Source of the DNA: Clostridiaceae bacterium
Lineage (GTDB): Bacteria; Bacillota; Clostridia; Acetivibrionales; DUMB01
Direction: 5' to 3'
Length of the DNA: 53,817 nucleotides
Assembly (NCBI GenBank): GCA_012840085.1
Contig: DUMB01000083.1
Location: 1-53,817, forward strand
Within the stretch, counting starts at the first letter, position 1. Each line of letters opens with the position of its first letter. The position numbers and the translations under genes are program-made. Under the pieces are notes generated by a model. It saw only the letters and a program-made list of their open reading frames with translations, made no database searches and was not told the DNA's origin. Positions 11,201-19,476 of this stretch are shown here, piece after piece.

Positions 11201-12011
11201 CCCTGTCAGTTGTTTCGACAGTGCCTGAAACGCCGTTAAACTGCAGGCGGGATGTGTTGCTGAAACCGTTATGGCTTACCGCCAGCGGAATTTCTTCCAC
11301 TTCCCTGACTATAAAATAAAAGGTCTTGGTATCATGAACATCATTTTTTGAAATGGTGGCGGTAAGAGTTACTTCCCGGTAACCTGTGTTTTTCTCCGGT
11401 CTGGTGACAGTGCCATCCACTGCTATGACATCTGGATCTGAGGATTCCCATGTTACCAGGCAGTCTCCGTAATAACCAAACTCATAATTATAGTACCACG
11501 GTGTTTCCGTTACCAGGTTAAGATCTGTTTTAACATCATCAGCTCTGTTTCCGTTGAGCACAACATCATAAGTCAGCCATGCCTTGGCTACAGCTATTTC
11601 GTCTTCAATTGTCGGAGGATAAGGAATAACACACAACTGTAATGTTTTCTGTAATGATACCTCTCCTTTGGATATGGTTGCTGTAATGGTCACATACACA
11701 TATTCTCCCATAGTTTCAGAAAAAAGCGGCCGGTTAACAGTTCCGTCTGTGGTTATTACATCTTCATTTTATGACTCCCATGTTATGCTGCTGCCGTTTT
11801 GCCCTTCGTCCGGCATAAACAAATCATCCGTAATGCTATTATACATCTGTCCATTCATAATATTCCAATCCGTCAGCCAATCATAGTCGGCAATTACCGC
11901 TGTTTCGTCCTCTGTAAGTTCCGGGTCCTCCATACCTTCAGCGAATGTGAAGTCCCCGACCGATGTGAATAAAACCATAACTATGAGAAGTAAACTGATA
12001 GATTTTCTCAT
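2235..12011 (-). pseudogene. Giant multi-Ig surface protein gene interrupted by two in-frame stops
   Basis: One reading frame of 3,259 codons runs from an ATG at 12011 (after GGTGG; signal peptide MRKSISLLLIVMVLFTSVGD) to 2235. It is broken only by TAA at 11769-11771 (codon 81) and TAG at 6489-6491 (codon 1841). The frame is intact on both sides. Domains in order, numbered on the full frame, are as follows. There are seven atrophied-Ig (aBig) repeats of the form WES..P..V..G.V.RP, and the first is split by the TAA. A legume-lectin-like domain (about 250-500) and an invasin-type Big_1 domain (about 500-600) lie between the second and third repeats. Four SbsA-like Ig domains (about 1055-1470) and a PKD-like region (WDFGNG) follow. 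After the TAG come a beta-rich region, sialidase-like repeats, CARDB-like domains, two more SbsA-like Ig domains, an FN3 domain and a secretory C-terminal module. No SLH or LPXTG anchor remains. It is probably a non-functional adhesin. Readthrough or sequencing error is not excluded. Confidence 0.85.
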
Positions 12012-12038
12012 TGCAGTATCCACCTTCACTTCAGACAC

Positions 12039-12226
12039 TTTATAATTCTCTTTACTCTATATAGTTCAGACTTTCCATTAGCTCTATAAATTCAATATTC
12101 TCTTTACTTCACACACTTAAGCATTCACTTTGCTCAATACTTCAGACTTTCCCTTTTCTCCTTAAACTGATTGATGTATCCAAATCTTCATTCTGACTGA
12201 ACAGATATGCAATATCGAAACCATAG
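12039..12226. repeat. AT-rich intergenic region with imperfect direct repeats
   Basis: The upstream region of the giant gene carries two imperfect copies of a block containing ttctctttact and ttcagactttcc (about 12050-12155). No convincing gene is present. A promoter for the giant gene should lie here, but I cannot place one confidently. Confidence 0.5.
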
Positions 12227-12258
12227 CAAAAAACCTGAAGCGTAATATGCTTCAGGTT
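12227..12258 (-). terminator. Intrinsic terminator
   Basis: A perfect 10-bp inverted repeat (aacctgaagc / gcttcaggtt) with a 7-nt loop is followed on the minus strand by a run of six U. It lies 570 nt beyond the nearest minus-strand gene end, which has its own terminator. It may have belonged to a gene that is now lost. Confidence 0.8.
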
Positions 12259-12753
12259 ATAAATAAACTCTGCAGGCCAAAAAACACTGGTTTAGCATCA
12301 AGTCTTTTTATAAAGATGAAACCTAAAACATATAGCACATTAGGACCTTTTGAATTCCACCGCCTTATTAGTATACATATTTCCGGAAATGCCGAGCTTA
12401 AGGAAAACGTAATCAAAAGGCATGCATATATGAACTTTTTAACTGCATGTTTTCTCCTAAAGTTTGTGACCAACGAGTCAGCGGCTTGTGAGATGCTACG
12501 AATTCTAATACTTATCCTTGTTAAATAAAATTCTATATATATTTCCAAATAATCCCGTTTTATCACATTTTCTGTCTTATTATTTCCATTATAAAACATT
12601 TTGTAATTCCATGCCTAGTTTCAGCGAAATTATAATTTGATTTTTTTATCAGGATTAGTTTTCGATAAGACTAAGGAATAGTGAAATAAACATAATTAAA
12701 ATACAATCGTGAAAAAGGCATATCTGCAGCTCTTCGATTCCAATATATAAATA
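12259..12753. other. Intergenic stretch without a recognisable gene
   Basis: Two opposed open frames of about 90-115 codons overlap here. Neither has a ribosome-binding site, a recognised motif or convincing composition. The stretch could be the eroded remains of the gene served by the terminator at 12227-12258. I see nothing else in it. Confidence 0.4.
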
Positions 12754-12787
12754 AGAAAGCCCTGCAGAATAAATGCAAGGCCTTTCT
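12754..12787 (-). terminator. Terminator of the C39-like pseudogene
   Basis: The inverted repeat agaaagccctgca / tgcaaggcctttct, with one mismatch or bulge, is followed by a U-rich stretch on the minus strand. It lies 33 nt past the stop codon. Confidence 0.65.
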
Positions 12788-12819
12788 TTAAATCTCAGGT
12801 CTGTTCTTTATGTCTACTG

Positions 12820-14692
12820 TCAGTCTGGCGTGTACGGCTTATCAGGTTCAATAATGATATTCCATGTCTTAGGGTCCCAGTCGACATCAAAATCAAGAAC
12901 GGAAGCTATATCGCGCAACATGAAATAATTATTTCCCCCGATATTATAAGCTTTCATAAAATACCGCACTCCGTTAATATAGATTGCGTTAGGCGAAATT
13001 ACCGCACTGCTGTCAGGTGCCCTCTTGCCAGTAAACTCAGTTCCGTCCGGTATGTATTCGCCGCCGCTGGTTAGCGAGATAGCTTTGGTTGTATTGTTAT
13101 ACTCAACGGAAAACTGTGCAGGCGATCCCATAAGCAAATATGCAATGTCTCTGAGTTTAAAGTAATTGTGTCCATATGCGTTATATGCACAATTTCTGAC
13201 ATACAAAGGATCTATAATTATTGGCGGATTCCCGGAGTCATATGGATATTCGTAAGACTGTTCATCACCAGGCGTTGCATATGGTAATTCATACTGTACC
13301 CATTCCTGTATATTGCTTATGCCTTCGCCGCTTGGGTAAGTATTTGACTCTGTCTTTACTGTTCTTGTATATTTGTAATATTACGCATAATCTGTATAAG
13401 TTGATTTCATCACATCAATTCTGAACCACCACCAACTCCAATACTGCCCCGCGTTCCATTTATATACACCAAGATTGCTGTAGTATTCATGGTCCCTGGT
13501 ATCAAGAACAGTGTGAAAATCGTCGAAGTTATAACCTGTGACACTGTCATAACCTTTATATTCCTGAATATACCTGTTGTTTACCGAGCTTCCCGGCAAG
13601 CCCGGCTCATATGTCCAGTGCCAGTAAATATAGGCCACACGTGTATTATTGACTTCCCGCTTTACCGAACCGTCATCAATACGGACTATAGGGTGTATTG
13701 TTATATTGCTTGTATAAACTATGATTCTTGTCAAATCCATCAGGAAAGACTGCGTATTCTATACTTCCTGTACCAATCTGGCGCCATTCGCTGCCAATCT
13801 GGGTCCAACCGCTCAAATTTGGATCTGTCGACTCGAATGTCTGGGTCAGATCATATATCTATTTTCTGGTAGTAACCTTGGCACCTTCAGGTAAATTTGA
13901 CGCGGGTATCCATCCTTCTGTCACAGCTGCCGGAACAGGCCCAGGAAGATTCCCGGCCGGAGGAACAGTTGGAGGAGCGGTTGGTGGACTGGCCGGAGGA
14001 GTAGTTTGTGAATTATTTGTTTGATTTGTTTCTTTGCTAACGACACTGTAAGCCCAAACATGATACACACCATAACCAGATGTATTATAAGGTTGCAACT
14101 TATCTACGGTTTTATGCCTTTTATTCGTATTGTTCGTACTTGACCATGAGTCCCAATAGTAAATCTTTCCGTATTGCAATGATTCATCCCGTGCAACATA
14201 GACAAAATGACTTACAGAATCAGGTTTTACCTTGACTATTAAATATTTTCCCTCCTTAAGCAACTTCAGCATGTCTGCTTCTGACATATAGCCAGGATAA
14301 TCCTTAACAGTCATGGTTACACCGTACTGCTTGGCATATACAACCGGTGCGGCACCTGAACCGCTGATGTGTTTTTGCATGAAATTCTTATCAATATACC
14401 CGTTTTCTTTTTCCCATCTTAAAAATACACCTGGATTGAATCCTTCCGGAACTCCTCCTGTTTCCATAAGCAATTTTGACATTGCCACAACCCAGCAGCC
14501 GTATTTGTTAAGATAACTTCCGTATTCTGCTGCACCTTGTGACCATGTCTTGTAATTATCGCCCCAATACGACGGATCATCCGAAAAGCCGCTGGAACCA
14601 TCAGACCAATCTGCTGCATATGTATTGAGGCTTCCGAAAAGCAATGAAAATGTCAGTGCAATAACTAAAAACAGACTGAATCTTTTTTTCAA
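12820..14692 (-). pseudogene. Secreted C39-peptidase-like protein with stalk domain, broken by two stops and a frameshift
   Basis: Translation starts at a TTG (14690-14692) after GGTGGTG, with signal peptide MKKRFSLFLVIALTFSLLFG. Residues about 40-215 resemble a C39-like papain-fold peptidase: Cys in YGCWVVAMSKLL, His in SHFVYVAR and Asp in YYWDSWS. A Pro-rich linker (TTPPASPPTAPPTVPP) follows. The frame then meets TAG at 13859-13861 exactly where related proteins continue (IYDLTQTFES, LSGWTQIGSEW). A one-base frameshift occurs near 13676-13681. The shifted frame continues with YIYWHWTYEPG and SWWWFRIDVMKSTYTDYA, then TAA at 13381-13383. Beyond it, in frame, lies a copper-amine-oxidase-like stalk domain (YFKLRDIAYLL, YFMLRDIASVL) ending at 12820. 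Three disruptions make the full product impossible. The first 277 residues, secreted and catalytically complete-looking, could still be made. Confidence 0.82.
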
Positions 14693-15299
14693 TTAAAACA
14701 CCACCATATTGCATAATATTATGTCAAAACTTATAATTTTGACCTCTATTTATTACTTTCACCGGTCGTAACCGGTTGCTTTCGTAATTTCTGCGAAAAA
14801 CAAAAGTTCCCTGTTCTTATATTTAAACAGATTATATTTAACAACCGTAATAGTTGTTGCGGAGTTTGGAACTTATTGTACAGTTTTTATTGGCTTTATA
14901 ATGATTGCAGGGTATAGTAGACAGAATTGTGCGTGATATGTGTAAATAACATTCGTGAAATTTTATTCGTGATCTTTTTCATCAAAACTATAACAATACC
15001 TTCTTATACATTGCATAAAAATGCCGTATCTACAGGTATATATACATTATATTATGAACAACTAAAGAAAATCATTCAATTATGAGAATAAAAATATCTT
15101 TTTTAAATTTGAAACACAATCTTCCTCCTATAACAATAAACCCTCTTGTGCTAAACAGTTTTGTAATTTAACTGTCTACCAAAAGGGATTATATCAATTC
15201 GCATTAGATGTCAAATCTTTGTTTTTCTTAATGCATTTATAAATTTGAAAACAAAAAGATTTATAGAAAAAATGCTTTTGCTTTGTTGTTTTTAGGATT
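14693..15299. other. Long AT-rich intergenic region
   Basis: These 607 bases lie between the DUF2935 gene and the C39-like pseudogene. A direct repeat of accggt (14761-14776, spaced by cgta) is present, and the rest is AT-rich. No gene, RNA motif or clear terminator was recognised. The promoter of the C39-like gene should be here. Confidence 0.5.
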
Positions 15300-16217
15300 T
15301 TATTTTATTGTTTTCAGGATTCTGATATAGTGATTTGCTTCACGCAATACGTGATCTCCAAGCAGCGGATATGCAATTGCTTTTATTGAGCAATTGATTA
15401 GTCCCTCTGTACCCGATGCTTTAAAATCTCTTAAACTATTTGTTGCTTTTAGGCTTTCTTTAGTAACGCCCGCTAAATTCATCGCTTTATCCTGCGCTTC
15501 AATGGCCTTCCTGGTTAATTCATCAAACTCATTGCCAAAGTTATTTGCTGTATTGATTAATTGCACTTCTGTAGGGTCAAGAAGACCGCGAATGAATTTT
15601 GAATGTTCTGCCATAATCCGGTTCCAGAAGATTTCCTGATCCAGTAAATCTTTTTTTGTGAGAATTTCCTGACGGTTTTGTAACTTATTAAGCATACTTA
15701 AGTAGAGTCTGGCTTCTCTAAGAATATGTTCAATAAGAAGTGGATAATTTGTGGTGAATAATCTGCAAGAGATTACACTATTCAGTATTCTTGACTTAAA
15801 CTGTGCCAATACATTAGTTAGACCTATTGCTTTTTGGTTCAACATGAATACTCTTTGTTCTAACACCGGACTTGGCATAAATCCGCTGCTTCCTGCCAGA
15901 CCTGCCTCTGCCTGCGTTAAATTGGAGTTGATATTTATACCGGTATAGAATTGAGAAATCCGCTCAGCGTTTAGTGTAAATGGCGTGACCAGTTCACCTG
16001 AAGCAATTACTTCAGGGCTTATAACACCGTTTGCCAGTGATATGGCTTCAGCAAGCAACATTTCAAATTGAACCTTTAACCTGTCAGCTTCTTCAGCAAG
16101 CCTTGCGTCCTTCGCTGTAAAACTGCTTTCCAGAAAAATTGAATGCTCCTTTGCAATCCGGAGGAAGAAAAGGTTAAGTTCCAAAGATAACCGTACATAC
16201 TCCTCCCTAGTAAGCAT
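15300..16217 (-). CDS. DUF2935 domain protein
   Basis: The 305-residue, largely helical protein carries two tandem copies of one unit. The first begins EYVRLSLELNLFFLRIAKEHSIFLE and the second DLLDQEIFWNRIMAEHSKFIRGLLDP. Each copy ends in a helix with the pattern P.L..H.LREA..Y...L (about residues 157-180 and 283-302). This is the arrangement of the DUF2935 family, common in spore-forming Firmicutes. The repeated E..FW..I..EH and H.LREA motifs suggest a four-helix bundle with carboxylate and His side chains, perhaps binding metal. That idea and any sporulation role are inference. It stands alone with long flanking gaps. No function is established from sequence. Confidence 0.85.
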   Translation of the reverse strand: MLTREEYVRLSLELNLFFLRIAKEHSIFLESSFTAKDARLAEEADRLKVQFEMLLAEAISLANGVISPEVIASGELVTPFTLNAERISQFYTGININSNLTQAEAGLAGSSGFMPSPVLEQRVFMLNQKAIGLTNVLAQFKSRILNSVISCRLFTTNYPLLIEHILREARLYLSMLNKLQNRQEILTKKDLLDQEIFWNRIMAEHSKFIRGLLDPTEVQLINTANNFGNEFDELTRKAIEAQDKAMNLAGVTKESLKATNSLRDFKASGTEGLINCSIKAIAYPLLGDHVLREANHYIRILKTIK

Positions 16218-16665
16218 AACATTACCCTCCTATTAAAGATTTTACTTTATCAGCTATGGCAAATACCTGGTTTCGATGGCTCTAAATACACTCTAAATTT
16301 AAAGTTCTCTTTTATTTTATGTTTAAATATCATGAAGGGTTACTGATTTAACTTGTCGTATAAGGTAATGGGATGGCATTGAGGAGAGCATAAAATCTGG
16401 TTAACTCATTTTTTGCACTAAGCGAATTGATTGCATAACTTTTCTCTTTAGCTGGATTCAAAAAAGATACTTTATTAGAGCATTGAAGAAAAACGCTACA
16501 TGAGAACGAAAAAACGCCATACAGGCGCATAATGGCGTAAGAACCGGCCATCAAGGAACCGCACGAACCGGAAATCATCACGGCGAAAACTCGAAAGTTA
16601 CAGGAACACAGCTTTAGAACGTGCGGCTAACATCCTTGATAACGGGATATATGAAGAAAGTTTTA
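16218..16665. other. Intergenic region with no supportable gene
   Basis: This 448-base stretch holds short frames on both strands (for example LERAANILDNGIYEESF read on the plus strand near 16612-16662). Each is interrupted and none has a start signal. It contains a local GC-richer patch at 16508-16600. It may be eroded coding sequence, but I could not identify the source. Confidence 0.4.
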
Positions 16666-17664
16666 TCAGAAACCTTTTTCTTCAATCCATTTTGCAATAT
16701 CGTCAGCTATATCTTGTCTGCCGTACTGCTTACCAACTGCTTTTATTCTTTCAGACATAACATCTGATTTAAATATAGAACCGTCAAAAGCTGCAGGAAG
16801 TAAACCTATAAATTCCTCATCCATTGCATCAGAATAAACTGTCGTTTTCTTAATGATACCATTTTCAAGCTGCATACCAATTGTGACACCACCCCATGGG
16901 AAACGCTGTGAAAGCTCTATATCAAACTTGGGAGATTCTCCATATCTCCACTCCCATGATGAGTATTTTTGGTATAATTCATTCAATTTGTCCTTGTCCA
17001 TGCTTTCGATACTGTATAGTCTTTCAGCTTTTGTTTCATATATTTCCTCAAAAGCCTCTGACATATACTCAATCATTTTTTCTATTGTTAAATCCGGATT
17101 GAATTCAGTAAGGTTCACAACTCTGGATTGTACGGACTGTACCCCTTTTGATTTCAGCTTTTCTCCCGAAACCTGAAGGTATCTTGTCAGTTTATCCACA
17201 TCCACCGATACCATAATTGTTCCATGGTGAAACGCATTGTCTTTTTTAAAGCAGAAAGCATTCCCTGAAAACTTTCTTCCGTCTTTTGTGATAACGTCAT
17301 TTCTGCCGCTCATTTCACAATCAATACCGGCTTTGGTAACAGCTCTTTGTATCACCCGAACCTGTTTCTCCAGATCGTAATTCTTACGGTTTACAAGAAA
17401 CGTAAAGTTCAGATTTCCCAGATCGTGAAATACGGCTCCGCCTCCTGAAAGCCTGCGGGCAAGTTTTCCGCCTTCCTTTTCAAGCACGTCGGTTTTACAC
17501 TCACGCCATGCATTTTGATTTTTTCCTATAACTACAGTGTTTTGATTCTGCCAGAGATACAGAATATATTCGTCTTTTTCAAGATTATATAAAAGATATT
17601 CTTCAACAGCCAGATTCCACCAAGGATCTTTTGTGTCTGTTATTAATACTTTAGATTTAACCAA
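16666..17664 (-). CDS. lplA: Lipoate-protein ligase A
   Basis: The enzyme activates lipoate with ATP and transfers it to lysines of lipoyl domains, such as GcvH or 2-oxoacid dehydrogenase E2. The catalytic domain shows RRLSGGGAVFHDLGNLNF, GRNDV, GRKFSGNAF and HHGTIMVSVD. A C-terminal accessory domain (about residues 245-330) completes the two-domain LplA form. I place the start at a TTG (17662-17664), because AGGGGGAT lies 6 nt upstream of it. An upstream in-frame TTG at 17688 lacks a ribosome-binding site and starts only 2 nt after the cheR stop. The product is about 332 residues. It follows cheR closely and may share its transcript. Confidence 0.93.
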   Translation of the reverse strand: MVKSKVLITDTKDPWWNLAVEEYLLYNLEKDEYILYLWQNQNTVVIGKNQNAWRECKTDVLEKEGGKLARRLSGGGAVFHDLGNLNFTFLVNRKNYDLEKQVRVIQRAVTKAGIDCEMSGRNDVITKDGRKFSGNAFCFKKDNAFHHGTIMVSVDVDKLTRYLQVSGEKLKSKGVQSVQSRVVNLTEFNPDLTIEKMIEYMSEAFEEIYETKAERLYSIESMDKDKLNELYQKYSSWEWRYGESPKFDIELSQRFPWGGVTIGMQLENGIIKKTTVYSDAMDEEFIGLLPAAFDGSIFKSDVMSERIKAVGKQYGRQDIADDIAKWIEEKGF

Positions 17665-17690
17665 TTTCTTATCCCCCTGTTTGCTCAAAA

Positions 17691-18476
17691 TTAGTCAACA
17701 TTTCCCTTTATATAGAAAAATGTTCTCAATGAATTGAAATTGTATTTTGCTGCCATTATTATTTGTTCTGTACTGCCTACAAACAACACGCCACCGTCTT
17801 TAAGTGACTTACTGAACTTTGTATATATCATATTCTTCGCTTCTTCCGTAAAATATATAAGTACATTTCTGCACACAATAAGGTCACAATCACTGGGATA
17901 ACGATCAGCTAATAAATCATGTTTGTAAAACCTGACACATTTTTTTACTTCTTCTTTTATACAGTATAAATCTCCTTTTTTTTCAAAATACTTTCTACAC
18001 AAATCGGCAGGTAATTTTTCTATGCTTTTATAATTATAAATACCTGTCCTAGCTCTTTCCAGAGCCTGTTCATCAATATCTGTGGCGTCTATCCTTATGC
18101 TGTCAAGGGGCAAATACTTATTTAATATCATCACTATTGTATATGGCTCGTCGCCGGTTGAACACGCAGCACTCCATATCCTGGGGCTACGGCTTTTTGC
18201 AAGAATGTGCGGCAGTATGTCCTTTTCGAGGATCTCCCATTGCTCAGGGTTTCTGTAAAATTCAGAAACATTTATTGTGATATAATTAATAAACTCGTTG
18301 AATAACTGTCTGTCAACTTTTATTCTTTCTATATATTTTTCGTAGTTGTCAATATCATGTTTTCTGATAAGTGCATCTATTCTTCTTTTCATCTGTTTTT
18401 CTTTATAGTAGCTTAGATTTATGCCTGTCAGGGCATAAATCTCTTTTTTAAACCCTTCGTAATCCATCTTCCGCAC
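17691..18476 (-). CDS. cheR: CheR-type chemoreceptor glutamate methyltransferase
   Basis: The 261-residue SAM-dependent O-methyltransferase methylates glutamates on methyl-accepting chemotaxis proteins. The N-terminal all-helical CheR_N domain (about 5-60) includes MKRRIDALIRKH. The C-terminal domain shows NVSEFYRNPEQWEIL, the SAM-binding stretch IWSAACSTGDEPYTI, the acidic DATDIDEQALERA and CDLIVCRNVLIYFTEE. A GTG start at 18476 follows GAGG closely, and an ATG three codons later is possible. No chemoreceptor or other che gene is nearby, so this is an orphan copy placed just before lplA. Confidence 0.92.
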   Translation of the reverse strand: MRKMDYEGFKKEIYALTGINLSYYKEKQMKRRIDALIRKHDIDNYEKYIERIKVDRQLFNEFINYITINVSEFYRNPEQWEILEKDILPHILAKSRSPRIWSAACSTGDEPYTIVMILNKYLPLDSIRIDATDIDEQALERARTGIYNYKSIEKLPADLCRKYFEKKGDLYCIKEEVKKCVRFYKHDLLADRYPSDCDLIVCRNVLIYFTEEAKNMIYTKFSKSLKDGGVLFVGSTEQIIMAAKYNFNSLRTFFYIKGNVD

Positions 18477-18590
18477 TTGACCTCACTTTTTTTATTTGTA
18501 AGTGTATATCATTTTAGCAAATTAACTTTTTAAAGATATAGCTCTTTACTTAATAGATTACTTAACAGATTAACTTAATAAAATCAATAT

Positions 18591-18618
18591 ATAAAAAGCG
18601 TGCTTTCGTACACGCTTT
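18591..18618 (-). terminator. speD terminator
   Basis: The 8-bp stem aaagcgtg / cacgcttt with an 8-nt loop is followed by UUUUUAUAU on the minus strand, just past the speD stop. Confidence 0.85.
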
Positions 18619-18640
18619 GGCTTTACAATCTATATAAACT

Positions 18641-19015
18641 TTATAGGTTTGCAACATTTACTGGTTCTTCGAATATTCCTCGTTTCACCTCGGTTGCAGT
18701 CATATGCTTGGCACTGAACTTTTCAGTCAGATAATTACAAGCAATCCACGGGTCTACTTTATCTCCACAAGTAAATACATCTACGGCAGCATAGCCTAGC
18801 TCCGGCCATGTATGAATAGAAAGATGGGATTCTGAAATCACCACTACTCCGCTCACACCCTGCGGACTGAACTTGTGGAATGCGACTTCCCTTATTTCTG
18901 CGCCGGCTTCCAAAGCCGATTCAACCATTATTTTTTCAATCAAGTTGCGATCATTTAATATGCAACTGTCGCAATCATAGATTTCTGCCAGAATATGACG
19001 GCCCAAAGCATTCAT
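18641..19015 (-). CDS. speD: S-adenosylmethionine decarboxylase proenzyme
   Basis: This is the short prokaryotic (class 1B) pyruvoyl-dependent enzyme, 124 residues. It makes decarboxylated SAM, the aminopropyl donor for spermidine. Self-cleavage should occur between Glu62 and Ser63 in [14 protein letters not shown], with Ser63 becoming the pyruvoyl group. His68 and Cys83 (VFTCGDK) are the expected processing and catalytic residues. An excellent ribosome-binding site (GAAGGAGGAATT) precedes the ATG. It is a single-gene unit with its own promoter and terminator and a 160-nt leader. No speE or speA is in the window. Confidence 0.96.
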   Translation of the reverse strand: MNALGRHILAEIYDCDSCILNDRNLIEKIMVESALEAGAEIREVAFHKFSPQGVSGVVVISESHLSIHTWPELGYAAVDVFTCGDKVDPWIACNYLTEKFSAKHMTATEVKRGIFEEPVNVANL

Positions 19016-19106
19016 TCTAGAATTCCTCCTTCAATTTGTAGTTATCATCAACCTTTCTTAAAATTTTTGCATCTTTTCCAATTCTGTATATAATATATTA
19101 TAATAT

Positions 19107-19130
19107 TATATGGAATATATGCTCCATATA
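19107..19130 (-). other. Hairpin in the speD leader
   Basis: A perfect 8-bp inverted repeat (tatatgga / tccatata) lies between the proposed promoter and the ribosome-binding site. It is AT-rich and its role is unknown. Confidence 0.4.
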
Positions 19131-19175
19131 ATTAAATTTTAGAACTGAATAAAGATACTTTTTCCAATAGCATTA

Positions 19176-19203
19176 ATTCTAGCAGATTATCTAAAAAAGT
19201 CAA
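19176..19203 (-). promoter_or_regulatory. Probable speD promoter
   Basis: TTGACT (19198-19203), a 16-nt spacer and TAGAAT (19176-19181) on the minus strand fit a housekeeping promoter. It would give a leader of about 155 nt. The rest of 19204-19415 is AT-rich, with no other feature recognised. Confidence 0.6.
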
Positions 19204-19415
19204 TAGTTTAGTAATTTTTTAGATTATTCTGCACTTTCCTCAAAATTTTTCAATATTCCTTTTCTTTTCTTCATATTTTTATGAATAACTTTGTTGGACA
19301 ATAATTGTACAGATGTAACTTTTCAGGTAATAAACGTTACAAGCAAACTAAAAAAACGTTGGTGCACCGAATTTTTTTACTTACGGTACTCCAACATTTA
19401 TTATTGATCCATAAT

Positions 19416-19458
19416 AAAAACCGCAGATAGACCTTTTATAAAGGAATATCTACGGTTT
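19416..19458 (-). terminator. Terminator of the hutP-aroH-cmk-plsC-ispH operon
   Basis: A long imperfect hairpin (outer arms aaaccgcagata / atctacggttt, inner arms around ccttttataaagg) is followed by UUUUUAUUAU on the minus strand. Confidence 0.8.
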
Positions 19459-19476
19459 GATTTCAGCAGTGCCGTT

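Noticed and set aside
12247..12599. Two opposed open frames of about 93 and 115 codons
   Set aside because: Neither has a ribosome-binding site or recognisable motif. One begins within the terminator hairpin region.
2235..14692. Stop-codon reassignment or selenocysteine/pyrrolysine recoding in the surface genes
   Set aside because: Both TAA and TAG are involved and one frameshift is present. Intact genes in the same window end normally at TAA, TAG and TGA. No TGA recoding or SECIS-like element was seen.
16348..16581. Small minus-strand frame between DUF2935 and lplA
   Set aside because: It has no ribosome-binding site and no motif, and nearby frames on both strands are equally broken.
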